Assembly (NCBI GenBank): GCA_016710645.1
Contig: JADJVI010000002.1
Location: forward strand, 1 to 45,345
Direction of reading: 5' to 3'
Source of the DNA: Actinomycetales bacterium
GTDB lineage: Bacteria > Actinomycetota > Actinomycetes > Actinomycetales > Dermatophilaceae
Length of the DNA: 45,345 nucleotides
The translations under genes were made by a program, and so were the position numbers. A model generated the notes under the pieces. It did no database searches, was not told where the DNA came from, and worked only from the letters and a program-made list of their open reading frames with translations. The stretch's first letter is position 1. Each line of letters opens with the position of its first letter. Shown here in pieces: positions 34,796 to 44,100 of the stretch.

Positions 34796-35371
34796 TCAGT
34801 TGAGGCTGGGATCGTCCGGATAGAGGGCGACGAACGCCAGCGGCCCGCGCTGTCGGCGCAGCACCCGATCCCAGAGGGCGTCGGGCTGGTCGCAGAAGGC
34901 GTCGCGCGCCTCCGCCTCCACGACGAACCAGTCTCCCCGTCGGATCTCCCTTTCGAGTTGGCCCGCTCCCCACCCGGCATACCCGGCGAAGATCCGCATG
35001 CCCGCGACCTCCGGCGCCACCAGCACCGGGGGCGCATCGAGGTCTACGACACCGATGCCGCCGAAAAGCTTTCGGATACCTAGCGTTTCGCCGCCGTCAC
35101 CAGGGACCGTGACGATCCCGATAGCCGAGTCGGTCTGCACCGGGCCACCCTGGAACAGGGTGTGCGGGGCCGTCGTCACCGCCTGCCAGCCGGGCAGCAC
35201 GGTGTCGACCGGCTCGGTGAGTTGCCGGTTGAGGACGACCCCCTGACCGCCGTTGAGGTCGTGGTGCAACATGAGGATGACGCTGCGGGCGAAGTTGGGG
35301 TCATCCAGCAGCGGGGAGGCCACCAACAAGGAGCCGGTCAGGGCCGGCTGTCGGCTGGGTGCGGACGCCAC
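34796..35371 (-). CDS. YqgE/AlgH-family protein (UPF0301)
   Basis: 191 aa. Typical opening LTGSLLVASPLLDDPNFARSVILML, then GVVLNRQL, HTLFQGGPVQTDS, RIFAGYAGWGAGQLEREI and the Trp-containing WFVVEAE. The GTG at 35371 has CACACT 6 nt upstream. The fold is known but the biochemical function is not; in Pseudomonas, AlgH influences alginate genes. Confidence 0.88.
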   Translation of the reverse strand: MASAPSRQPALTGSLLVASPLLDDPNFARSVILMLHHDLNGGQGVVLNRQLTEPVDTVLPGWQAVTTAPHTLFQGGPVQTDSAIGIVTVPGDGGETLGIRKLFGGIGVVDLDAPPVLVAPEVAGMRIFAGYAGWGAGQLEREIRRGDWFVVEAEARDAFCDQPDALWDRVLRRQRGPLAFVALYPDDPSLN

Positions 35372-35408
35372 AGCGTCAGTGTGACACGCCCAGCCCCCTT
35401 CCCGACTC

Positions 35409-37727
35409 CTACTCCCAGCGTCGCGAGGGCCCACCCTGTCGAGGAGCGTAGCTCCGCTGCCCACCGGCGCGTGGGCCACGAGCGGCGCCACGCGGCCCGC
35501 CGTGCGATCCTCCACGGGGTCCCGACGGTCCACGACGGTGCGCCTTGTCGCCCTCCAGCAGGTGCCGCAACGCCTCGTCGGAGATCGGTTCACCGGACGG
35601 CGCGCGACCCCCGGCCGCTGCGACGAGCTCACTGCCGGGCGAGACACGAGTTGCTGCGATGTCGACGCCTGCGGCGCCGAGCAGCCGCTCCATCGGCTTG
35701 CGCTGGTGGGGCAGCACCAGGGTGACGACGCTGCCCTCCTCACCGGCGCGGGCCGTGCGACCAGACCGGTGCAGGTAGTCCTTGTGATCGGCCGGCGGGT
35801 CGACCTGCAGGACGAGGGACACGTCATCGACATGGATGCCCCGCGCAGCGACGTCGGTGGCCACGAGCACGGGCAGGGTGCCGTCACGGAACCCACCAAG
35901 CACCCGGTTGCGGACACTCTGGCTCAACCCGCCATGCAAGGAGGCTGCGAGGACACCGGACTCACGCAGCTGCGTCGCGACCCGGTCGGCGCCCAGCTTG
36001 GTGCGCACGAAGACGATGGTGCGCCCCGGGCGGTTGGCCAGCTCGGCGGTCACCGGCTTCTTGTGCTGGGGGTCCAGCAGGAAGGCGAAGTGCCGCATCG
36101 TCGACACGGACGCGGTGGCGTCGTCGGTCGAGTGGGTCACCGGGTCGGTGAGATAGCGCTCGACCAGGCTGTCCACCCCGTTGTCGAGGGTGGCGGAGAA
36201 CAGCAGCCGCTGCCCGCCCGCGGGGATCTGGTCGAGGATGGTTGTCACCTCGGGCAGGAAGCCCATCTCGGCCATGTGGTCGGCCTCGTCGAGGATGGTC
36301 ACCTCGACCGCGCCCAGGTCGACCGCGCCGCGGTCGATGAGGTCGATGAGCCGGCCCGGCGTCGCGATGAGCAGGTCGATGCCGCGCTGCAGCGCCGAGA
36401 TCTGGGTCGTGTAGGACAGCCCACCAGCGACGAGCTTGTGCCGCAGTCCGCCGACATGCACCAGCGGCTCGAGAGCGTCGGACACCTGCATGGCCAGCTC
36501 ACGAGTGGGCACGAGCACCAAGGCCCGCGGGCGGCGCGCCTGACGGGGAGTGCCGGAGGCCAGCAAGCGGGTCAGCGTCGGCAGCCCGAAGGCGAGCGTC
36601 TTGCCCGAGCCGGTCTGGCCACGACCGAGCACATCACGGCCGGCCAGCGCGTCGGGGATGGTGGCTTCCTGGATGGGGAATGGCGCGGTGATCCCGTCGC
36701 GAGCCAGCCGCTCGACCAGCACGTGCGGCAGGCCCAGCGCCGCGAAGCCGTTGTCCTCGCCGACTTCGACCTGACCGGTCGCGACCGGTCGCCGCGCGGA
36801 ACTGGTCCACGTGTCGGCCGCCATTCGCTCCCGCTCGGGGTCGACCCAGGCGTCAGAGACGACCTCGCGCGGCGGGCGGCGGTCGGGGCGGAAACCCGTG
36901 CGCTCGCGACCGCGGTCGAACTCCCGCGGGCGCCGGTCGCTGTGCTCCGGCCGGTATGCCGTCCGCTCACCTCGCGCGGCTCGGTCACCACGGCGCTCGT
37001 CACCACGATCGAATCGCTCGTCCCGACGGACGAAGGGCCGGTCTTCGCGAGCCAGAATGCGCTCGTCGCGAGAGTGGCCTGCCGGACGAACCGGGCGGGC
37101 CGGTCGCTCGTCACGGTCCCGGCTGAAGCGGGGACGGTCGTCGCGGTCCCGACTGAACCGCGGGCGGTCCTCACGCGCGGGACGGTCATCCCGATCCCAG
37201 CGGGGCCGGTCATCACGCGCGGGACGGTCATCCCGGTTCCACCGCGGGCGCTCAGCTGTTGCGGGACGGTCATCCCGATCCCAGCGGGGCCGGTCATCAC
37301 GCGCGGGACGGTCGTCCCGGTTCCAGCGGGGCCGGTCATCACGCGCGGGACGGTCATCCCGGTTCCAGCGCGGTCGGTCCTCACGTGCGGGACGCTCGTC
37401 GCGGTTCCAGCGGGGCCGGTCAGCACGCGCAGGTCGCTCATCACGGCTTGGACGGTCGTCCCGGCTGTACCGAGAGCGGTCTTCGCGGCTCGGACGCTCG
37501 TCGCGGTTGAAGCGGGGACGGTCCTCGCGCGGGGAGCGCTCGTCGCGGGCGCGAGGTGACCCACCGGCATACGGGCCGGTGTCTGAGGTGCGCGCCTCGC
37601 GCGACTCCCGCGGCTCGCGCAGCCCGGCGGCGGGCACGGACCGACCGCGGTGCGGCTTCTTCTTGGCGGCGGCCTTTTGGGCGGGCGTCCAACGGGGCTT
37701 CTTGGGGGCGCCGGGCTTCTTCGGCAT
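35409..37727 (-). CDS. DEAD-box RNA helicase with long repetitive Arg/Asp-rich N-terminus
   Basis: 772 aa; the first about 325 residues are unusual. Residues 1-30 are Lys/Pro-rich; 58-212 form near-perfect repeats of RPRWNRDDRPARDD type; 213-300 stay Arg/Asp-rich. The core starts at the Q motif GFAALGLPHVL...PFPIQ, then GRGQTGSGKT (about 368-377), PTRELA, LDEADHM (479-485), SAT (511-513) and HRSGRTARAG (653-662). A Gly/Arg-rich tail (RRGPSGPRGGSHGGPRG) closes it. The ATPase and helicase motifs are intact. It resembles RhlE/CsdA-type helicases acting in ribosome assembly or cold RNA unfolding. The long disordered basic-acidic arm suggests RNA condensation; that is inference. Confidence 0.9.
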   Translation of the reverse strand: MPKKPGAPKKPRWTPAQKAAAKKKPHRGRSVPAAGLREPRESREARTSDTGPYAGGSPRARDERSPREDRPRFNRDERPSREDRSRYSRDDRPSRDERPARADRPRWNRDERPAREDRPRWNRDDRPARDDRPRWNRDDRPARDDRPRWDRDDRPATAERPRWNRDDRPARDDRPRWDRDDRPAREDRPRFSRDRDDRPRFSRDRDERPARPVRPAGHSRDERILAREDRPFVRRDERFDRGDERRGDRAARGERTAYRPEHSDRRPREFDRGRERTGFRPDRRPPREVVSDAWVDPERERMAADTWTSSARRPVATGQVEVGEDNGFAALGLPHVLVERLARDGITAPFPIQEATIPDALAGRDVLGRGQTGSGKTLAFGLPTLTRLLASGTPRQARRPRALVLVPTRELAMQVSDALEPLVHVGGLRHKLVAGGLSYTTQISALQRGIDLLIATPGRLIDLIDRGAVDLGAVEVTILDEADHMAEMGFLPEVTTILDQIPAGGQRLLFSATLDNGVDSLVERYLTDPVTHSTDDATASVSTMRHFAFLLDPQHKKPVTAELANRPGRTIVFVRTKLGADRVATQLRESGVLAASLHGGLSQSVRNRVLGGFRDGTLPVLVATDVAARGIHVDDVSLVLQVDPPADHKDYLHRSGRTARAGEEGSVVTLVLPHQRKPMERLLGAAGVDIAATRVSPGSELVAAAGGRAPSGEPISDEALRHLLEGDKAHRRGPSGPRGGSHGGPRGAARGPRAGGQRSYAPRQGGPSRRWE
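37092..37556 (-). repeat. Coding tandem repeat, 42-bp (14-aa) units in the helicase
   Basis: Six clear units of RPRW(N/D)RD(D/E)RPA(R/T)xx between residues 103 and 190, with degenerate units on both sides (RPRFNRDERPSRED, RPRFSRD). The DNA repeats create long open frames on the opposite strand. Copy number is likely variable between strains. Confidence 0.85.
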
Positions 37728-37831
37728 GGGGATGCGGCTCTTCTCGTATGGCTGGTGGAGCTCGACCCACCGATGCAGGTGGGCGCCGCGAGGATAGAGC
37801 GCTGCGACGGATGCGATGCACCCGATTCGAG

Positions 37832-38230
37832 TCAGTCGATTCTACCAGCGCGAGGTGGCGCGACCCGACGCCGCAGCAGCACCCCCACGACCGCCCCGAG
37901 CCCGACCCCGACGACATCGAAGAGCGCGTCACGCGGGTCGCCCGAGCGACCCGGCAGGAACTGCGCCTGCACCAGCTCGCTCAGCGGGGCGTGCACCGCA
38001 AACAACGCCACGACAACCGCGAGCCAGCGCGCCCGGCCGACGACGAGGCAAGCCGCCGCAACCGGGGCGCCGAAGAGCACGAGATGGGTCCACTTGTCGG
38101 CATCTTGCGGCGCGCCCTCGATGTCGACCCGCGGCCAATAGAGGGCCAGCAGATGGATGGTGAACAACAGCCCGAACGCTGCCCGCCACCAACGCGACCC
38201 GACACTCCCGGTCCCAGCAGCAGCCGTCAT
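37832..38230 (-). CDS. VanZ-like small membrane protein
   Basis: 132 aa with about four hydrophobic segments (AAFGLLFTIHLLALYWP, LVLFGAPVAAACLVVG, WLAVVVALFAVHAPLSELVQ, DVVGVGLGAVVGVLL). The pattern DKWTHLVLFGAPV...LSELVQAQFLPGRSGDPRDALFDVVGVGLG is that of VanZ-like proteins. The link to teicoplanin resistance in the founder does not imply resistance here. The start overlaps the methyltransferase stop (ATGA). Confidence 0.75.
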   Translation of the reverse strand: MTAAAGTGSVGSRWWRAAFGLLFTIHLLALYWPRVDIEGAPQDADKWTHLVLFGAPVAAACLVVGRARWLAVVVALFAVHAPLSELVQAQFLPGRSGDPRDALFDVVGVGLGAVVGVLLRRRVAPPRAGRID

Positions 38231-38916
38231 GCCGACGGCTCCGGCACGTGGGCCGCGCCGCCGGGCACCGACGCGACGACGAGATAGCGCTCATCCTCGA
38301 CGGCGCGACCCCACAGCACCTCCTCAACGAGAGGCGTGACCACCAGGTCGGTGACTCCCAGCCCCTGGAGCGCATCGGTGAGGTCGGCAGCTGACACTCC
38401 CCCGTCCCAGGGCAGCGCCGGACCGCCGATGTAGGAGGCGTCGGGATGCACCTGCCAGCGTCCTTCGATGAGCACCAGATGACCGCCCGGGCGCACGATC
38501 CGAAGCCAATTGCTCAGTGCCGCAAGGGGATCGAGCATCGTCCACACGACATGGCGCGCCACGACGGCGTCCATGGACCGCGGCCGCAACGGTGGATCGG
38601 CGGCATCCGCCTGGCGCACGGTGACTCGGTCGGCGAACCGGGCGACCTTCGCCCCCGCCAACGCGACCATGGCAGCGGAGGAGTCACAGGCCCACACCCG
38701 ATGCCCGAGCGAGGCAACCACCTCGGTGAGACTGCCTGTGCCGCAACCTAAATCGGCCACCCGAGCCGGTGCCGGCGGCAGCGCCCGGGCCAGCAGGTCC
38801 CGCCAAGCCCGGTGCATGCCCGGCCCACGCAGCCCGTGGTCGGGCTCGGCGTCGTAGTCGGCCGCGTAACCGTCCCAGAACTGCCGGATCCGCTCGGCCT
38901 GACCCCTGGCATCCAT
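38227..38916 (-). CDS. Class I SAM-dependent methyltransferase
   Basis: 229 aa. Motif I VADLGCGTGSLTEVV and the acidic ACDSSAAMVALA form the SAM site; then MDAVVARHVVWTMLDPLAALSNWLRIVRPGGHLVLIEG. The opening IRQFWDGYAADYDAEPDHGL is typical of small-molecule methyltransferases. Substrate unknown. It is coupled to the VanZ-like gene and divergent from the SIMPL gene with only 17 bp between starts. Confidence 0.85.
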   Translation of the reverse strand: MDARGQAERIRQFWDGYAADYDAEPDHGLRGPGMHRAWRDLLARALPPAPARVADLGCGTGSLTEVVASLGHRVWACDSSAAMVALAGAKVARFADRVTVRQADAADPPLRPRSMDAVVARHVVWTMLDPLAALSNWLRIVRPGGHLVLIEGRWQVHPDASYIGGPALPWDGGVSAADLTDALQGLGVTDLVVTPLVEEVLWGRAVEDERYLVVASVPGGAAHVPEPSA

Positions 38917-38933
38917 ACCCCTATGGTGGCCCC

Positions 38934-39593
38934 ATGACCAGCCCGAACGAACACCGCCCCCGCCCCGCGCGCGTCGAGGTGAGCGGGTCCGGATCGGCCA
39001 GCGCCACCCCCGACGTCGTCCGCCTCGCGCTGGGCATCCGTTGCGACGCTGATGGCGTCGCCGCCGCGCTGACCTCCGCCGCCGGGGTGCTGCGCGCGGT
39101 CTCGGCCGCGGCCCGAGCTCACGGGGTCGCCGATCGCGATATCGCCAGCCAGAGCGCCTCGGTCCAGCCGCGTTGGGACAAGGACGGCACCGCGGTGGTG
39201 GGCTACACGGCATACCACTCGGTGGCGGTGCACGTGCGGGCGCTCGGTGACCTCAACGCGCTCGTCGATGCCGTCGCGGCGGCCGCCGGCAACAGCCTGG
39301 TCATCGACGGCATCTCGCTCGACTTGTCCGACCGGGCGCCGCTGGAGGTCACCGCGCGCGAGGCGGCTTTCGCCGCTGCCAAGGCCAAGGCGCAGCAGTA
39401 TGCCGTGCTGTCGGGTGCCAGCCTCGGCCGGGTCCTCGCGGTGACCGAGGGGGCGGTGGGTTTCGGCGGTGGGCCGATGCGTGAGGTGCGCTATGCGATG
39501 GCGTCAGCTGACAGCGGCGGTATGCCGGTCGAGGCCGGCGAGCACACGGTGACGGCTACTGTGTCGGTGAGCTGGGAACTCGTCCCGGAATAG
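38934..39593 (+). CDS. SIMPL-domain (DUF541) protein
   Basis: 219 aa. Opens RVEVSGSGSASATPDVVRLALGI and has IASQSASVQPRWDKDG, VVGYTAYHSVAVHVR, EVTAREAAFAAAKAKAQQYAVLSGASLGRVLAVTEG, all typical of SIMPL. Most relatives are exported; no signal peptide is visible here, so it looks cytoplasmic. The ATG lies 6 nt after TATGGT (leaderless). Family members are tied to oxidative-stress defence, but the mechanism is unknown. Confidence 0.85.
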   Translation: MTSPNEHRPRPARVEVSGSGSASATPDVVRLALGIRCDADGVAAALTSAAGVLRAVSAAARAHGVADRDIASQSASVQPRWDKDGTAVVGYTAYHSVAVHVRALGDLNALVDAVAAAAGNSLVIDGISLDLSDRAPLEVTAREAAFAAAKAKAQQYAVLSGASLGRVLAVTEGAVGFGGGPMREVRYAMASADSGGMPVEAGEHTVTATVSVSWELVPE

Positions 39594-39621
39594 CCCCACC
39601 CGCCAGGAGGTTTGCCTCGGC

Positions 39622-40050
39622 ATGGCAACGACCACCCTCACGACCGACACCTTCGAGCGCACCGTCCTGGACAACGACATCGTCCTGGTCGACTTCTGGG
39701 CCGAATGGTGCGGGCCGTGCCGTCAGTTCGGGCCGGTGTTCGAGGCCACCAGCGAGAAGCACCCCGAGATCGTCTTCGGCAAGGTCGACACCGAGGCCGA
39801 GCAGATGCTCGCCCAGGCGTTGGACATCACCTCGATTCCCACCGTGATGGCCTTCCGTGAGGGCATCCTCGTCTTCGCCCAGCCGGGTGCGCTGCCCGGC
39901 CCGGTCTTCGAGGACGTCGTGGCCCAGGTCAAGGCTCTGGACATGGACGAGGTCCGCCAGAAGATGAACGACGCTGCCCGCGCCCACGCTGCCGAAAACG
40001 GCGGCGGTGGCTGTGGCGGATGCGGCGACTGCAACTGCGGCAATGGCTGA
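39622..40050 (+). CDS. Thioredoxin with Cys-rich C-terminal tail
   Basis: 142 aa. Standard thioredoxin fold with active site FWAEWCGPCRQF and cis-Pro in SIPTVMAF. After the normal end (about residue 110) comes a helix (DEVRQKMNDAARAHAAEN) and a tail GGGGCGGCGDCNCGNG with four extra cysteines (CxxCxxCxC). That tail could bind Zn or an Fe-S cluster, or act as a redox relay. AGGAGG lies 11 nt before the ATG. Possibly co-transcribed with yccF. Confidence 0.92.
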   Translation: MATTTLTTDTFERTVLDNDIVLVDFWAEWCGPCRQFGPVFEATSEKHPEIVFGKVDTEAEQMLAQALDITSIPTVMAFREGILVFAQPGALPGPVFEDVVAQVKALDMDEVRQKMNDAARAHAAENGGGGCGGCGDCNCGNG

Positions 40051-40096
40051 GCCGTTTTTCCCATTCAGCCGGTAGGAAAGTAGTTCCCGCATCACC

Positions 40097-40489
40097 ATGC
40101 GCACCCTTCTCAACATCATCTGGGTCGTCTTCGCCGGCTTCTGGCTCTGGCTCACCTATCTCGCGGCGGGCGTCATCGCCTGCCTGCTCATCGTCACGAT
40201 CCCGTGGGGCCTGGCCGCCTTCCGCATGGCCAACTACGCGCTGTGGCCGTTCGGCCGCACCATCGTCGCCCGGCCCGGCGCCGGCCCCGCATCGATGATC
40301 GGCAACGTCGTCTGGATCGTCTTCATCGGCTGGTGGCTGGCCCTGGGCCACCTCACGACGGCCATTGCCCAGGCCTGCACGATCATCGGGATCCCGCTGG
40401 CCCTGGCCAACCTCAAGCTCATCCCGGTCTCGCTGGTGCCCCTCGGCAAGGAGATTGTGCCGGTCGACGGGATGCGCCTGGCCAACTGA
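40097..40489 (+). CDS. YccF-domain inner-membrane protein
   Basis: 130 aa made of two similar halves, each with LLNIIWVVFAGFWLWL-like or IGNVVWIVFIGWWLAL-like helices followed by a second helix (IIGIPLALANLKL). The end is LIPVSLVPLGKEIV. This matches the YccF family, whose function is not known. Confidence 0.88.
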   Translation: MRTLLNIIWVVFAGFWLWLTYLAAGVIACLLIVTIPWGLAAFRMANYALWPFGRTIVARPGAGPASMIGNVVWIVFIGWWLALGHLTTAIAQACTIIGIPLALANLKLIPVSLVPLGKEIVPVDGMRLAN

Positions 40490-40598
40490 CCTGAGGGCTT
40501 GCTCTCGGGGACAAGACAGCGTGTCGTGGGGCACGGCATACCTGCTGGGCAGGCACACCTGAACCGTGCGATCGCAGCGGCGCCATTACTGGCACCGG

Positions 40599-40962
40599 TG
40601 GAGGTGGCGGGAATCGAACCCGCGTCCGATGACGTGACGACAGGACTTCTCCGGGCGCAGTGCGCTATGGATTTTCTCGGCCTCAGGGCTCGCGCGCACA
40701 CGTTCCCTGACAGGCCCAGTCGAGTGCATGTCCCGCGACGCCCCCCGACATGGCGGCGCGGTAAGTCTCCTAGCTGACGCCAGGCACTGAGTCGGAAACT
40801 AGCTCAGGCTGACGGACTTCGAGGCTCGCTCAGGCGGCGAGGGCGAAGTCGGTGCGCTTTGCGTTGGCACCTATTGGTTTGCACGGATCGTTATCGAGAT
40901 AACCGTGCGTCCTCGGCCCGCTTCTCCTGCGGTGACGACCACCGTCGAAACCGATCACCCCC
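40599..40962 (-). ncRNA. ssrA: tmRNA (trans-translation RNA)
   Basis: About 364 nt. The 5' end GGGGGTGATCGGTTTCGACGG and the 3' end GGTTCGATTCCCGCCACCTCC pair as the tRNA-like acceptor domain (GGGGGTG with CACCTCC); the discriminator is A and CCA is not encoded. The tag frame (40868 down to 40830) reads ANAKRTDFALAA then TGA, a standard actinobacterial-style degradation tag ending in LAA. It rescues ribosomes stalled on broken mRNA. smpB is not in the window. Confidence 0.96.
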
Positions 40963-41176
40963 GGGTGTGCTGCTGGGGGCTCCCACGACACGCTGTGCAC
41001 TTGTCAAACCCGGCTCCGACAGGAACCGAGCACTCCAGTATGCCGTGCAACGCACCGCGCCGTCGAACCCATTCCCTGCCTCGATGCCCACGGGGGCATG
41101 CCTGACAGCCGAAACGCCCCCCAACTCGTGCACCAGGGCGTGGTTAGGTTGCCCAAACGCGACCCGAGGAGACCAG

Positions 41177-44100
41177 ATGTTCGGCAAGGTGCTCGTGGCC
41201 AACCGAGGTGAGATCGCGGTGCGGGCCTTCCGCGCTGCCACTGAGTTGGGCGCCAAGACCGTAGCGGTCTTTCCCCACGAGGACCGCACCAGCGAGCATC
41301 GACTCAAGGCGGACGAGGCCTACGAGATCGGCGAGCCGGGCCATCCGGTGCGCGCCTATCTCAACCCGCAGGCCATTGTCGACGTGGCGGTGAGCTGCGG
41401 CGCAGAAGCCATCTATCCCGGTTACGGCTTCCTCTCCGAGAACCCCGACCTCGCCGAAGCCTGCGAGCGCGCCGGGGTCAGCTTCATCGGTCCACCGGCT
41501 GCGGTGCTCCACCTCACCGGCAACAAGGCCCGGGCCATCGACGCCGCCCGCCGTGCCGGTTTGCCGACGCTGCGTGGTTGTCCGCCGAGCACCGATGTCG
41601 AGGCCCTCGTGGCCGGCGCCGCCGAGATTGGGTTCCCGGTCTTCGTCAAGGCCGTGGCAGGCGGCGGCGGGCGGGGCATGCGCCGCGTCGAGTCCGCCGA
41701 CGACCTGCGCAGCGCCCTGGCCGCAGCGATGCGAGAGGCCGAATCGGCGTTCGGCGACCCCACGGTCTTCATCGAAGAGGCGGTGGTTCGCCCGCGGCAC
41801 ATCGAGGTGCAGATCCTCGCCGATGCGGCGGGCGATGTGGTGCACCTCTACGAGCGAGACTGCTCCGTCCAGCGCCGCCACCAGAAGGTGGTGGAGGTCG
41901 CTCCCGCGCCGAACCTCGACCCCGACCTGCGGGCGCGGATGTGCGCCGATGCGGTGGCCTTCGCCAGGGAGATCGGCTATGTCAATGCCGGCACGGTCGA
42001 GTTCCTCCTCGCCGAGACCGGGCGCTATGTCTTCATCGAGATGAATCCTCGGATCCAGGTCGAACACACGGTGACCGAGGAGGTCACCGACATCGACCTC
42101 GTGGCCGCGCAGATGCGGATCGCCTCCGGTGAGACCCTGCGCGACCTCGGCATCACCCAGGAGTCGATCGTCTTGCGGGGTGCGGCGCTGCAGTGCCGGA
42201 TCACGACCGAAGACCCAGCCAACGAGTTCCGACCCGACACGGGAGAGATCACGGCATACCGGAGTGCTGGTGGGTCCGGCGTGCGCCTGGACGGTGGCAC
42301 GGTCTTCGTCGGCGCCCAGGTGAGCCCGCACTTCGACTCCATGCTCGTCAAACTCACCTGCCGTGGGCGCGATTTCGCCACGGCGGTCGCCCGCGCGCGG
42401 CGGGCCCTTGCCGAGTTCCGGATCCGGGGCGTGTCGACCAATGTCCCCTTCCTGCAAGGTGTTCTCGAGGAGCCGGACTTCGTCGCAGGCCGGGCGACGA
42501 CGTCCTTCATCGACGAACGGCCGCACCTGCGCACGGCCCGGGTGCCGCACGACCGCGGCACCAAGCTGCTGTCCTACCTCGCCGAGGTCACCGTCAACCA
42601 GCCGCATGGGCCCGCTGGCAGCCGCATCTCGCCGCGCGCCAAGCTCCCTCAGCTCGACGGGTATGCCGTTCCGGAGGCCGGTGCGCGCGAGCGGCTGCGC
42701 GACCTCGGACCCGCGGGCTTCGCGGCGGCGCTGCGCGACCAGGTGCCGGTCGCGGTCACCGACACGACCTTCCGCGACGCCCACCAATCCCTGCTCGCGA
42801 CCCGGGTGAGAACCCGTGACCTGCTGCATGTTGCCCCGCACGTGGCCCGCCTCACCCCCCAGTTGCTCTCGGTCGAGGCCTGGGGTGGGGCCACCTATGA
42901 CGTGGCGTTGCGATTCCTCGCCGAGGATCCCTGGGACCGGCTGGCGGCGCTGCGCGAAGCGATGCCCAACCTGCCCTTGCAGATGTTGCTGCGCGGCCGC
43001 AACACGGTGGGTTATACCCCCTACCCCACGACCGTGACGGATGCGTTCGTCGCCGAGGCCGCGCGGACCGGCATCGACATCTTCCGGATCTTCGATTCTC
43101 TCAACGACGTCTCTCAGATGCGCCCGGCCATCGACGCCGTCCGAGCCACCGGCACCGCCGTCGCCGAGGTGGCGCTGTGCTACACCTCCGACCTGACCAA
43201 CTCCAGCGAACGGCTCTACACGCTCGACTACTACCTGCGGCTGGCCGAGCAGATCGTCGATGCCGGTGCCCACATCCTCGCGGTGAAGGACATGGCGGGC
43301 TTGCTCCGGGCTCCGGCGGCCCGGCGACTCATCACCGCGCTGCGGGAGCGTTTCGACCTGCCCGTGCACCTGCACACCCACGACACGGCAGGTGGCCAAC
43401 TGGCCACCCTGCTGGCGGCTATCGACGCGGGCGTCGACGCGGTTGATGTCGCCTCATCGTCGATGGCGGGCACGACCAGCCAACCACCGATGTCGGCCCT
43501 GGTCGCGGCCACCGACGGCACCGAACGAGCCACTGGTCTGGATCTGGCGGCGGTCTGCTCCTTGGAGCCCTATTGGGAGGCGATGCGCACCCTGTATCGG
43601 CCGTTCGAGTCAGGGCTGCCCTCCCCGACCGGGCGGGTCTACACCCACGAGATCCCAGGTGGTCAATTGTCCAACCTGCGCCAGCAGGCCATCGCGCTCG
43701 GGCTCGGGGACCGCTTCGAGGCGATCGAGGACATGTATGCCGCCGCCAACCGGATCCTCGGCAATATCGTCAAGGTGACCCCGTCATCCAAGGTCGTCGG
43801 CGACCTGGCTCTGGCCCTGGTCGGGGCCGGGGCGGACCCGGTCGCCTTCGCCGAGGACCCCACGGCATACGACATCCCGGATTCGGTCATCGGCTTTCTT
43901 GCCGGCGAACTCGGCGATCCGCCTGGTGGTTGGCCCGAGCCCTTCCGCACCAAGGCGCTGGCCGGCCGGACGATCAAGCGGGCCGAGACCGAGTTGGCGC
44001 CGCAGGACCTTTCGGCGCTGGCCATCCAGCCCCGGGAGACCCTCAACCGGCTGCTCTTCCCCGGCCCGACCGCGGAGTTCCTCGCGTCGCGAGCGGCCTA

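Noticed and set aside
37092..37556. CRISPR array
   Set aside because: The repeats are contiguous 42-bp coding units with no unique spacers and stay in the helicase frame.
35502..37559. Long plus-strand open frame opposite the helicase (685 codons)
   Set aside because: It exists because the GC-rich repeats of the helicase leave no stops on the other strand. No recognisable domain; the minus-strand frame has all DEAD-box motifs.
40531..40569. Terminator between yccF and ssrA
   Set aside because: Only short stems are visible (CCTGC-TGG-GCAGG inside GCACGG...CCGTGC); too weak to list as a feature.
40599..40625. Separate tRNA gene suggested by the T-arm sequence
   Set aside because: It is the 3' tRNA-like part of tmRNA; the 5' partner and tag frame lie about 350 nt away on the same strand.
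41089..41105. Small hairpin (ATGCCC-N4-GGGCAT region) upstream of pyc
   Set aside because: Six-base stem in GC-rich DNA, likely by chance; no riboswitch-like context.
41144..43399. Minus-strand open frame of 751 codons inside pyc
   Set aside because: Antisense shadow of pyruvate carboxylase, whose frame is complete and conserved.
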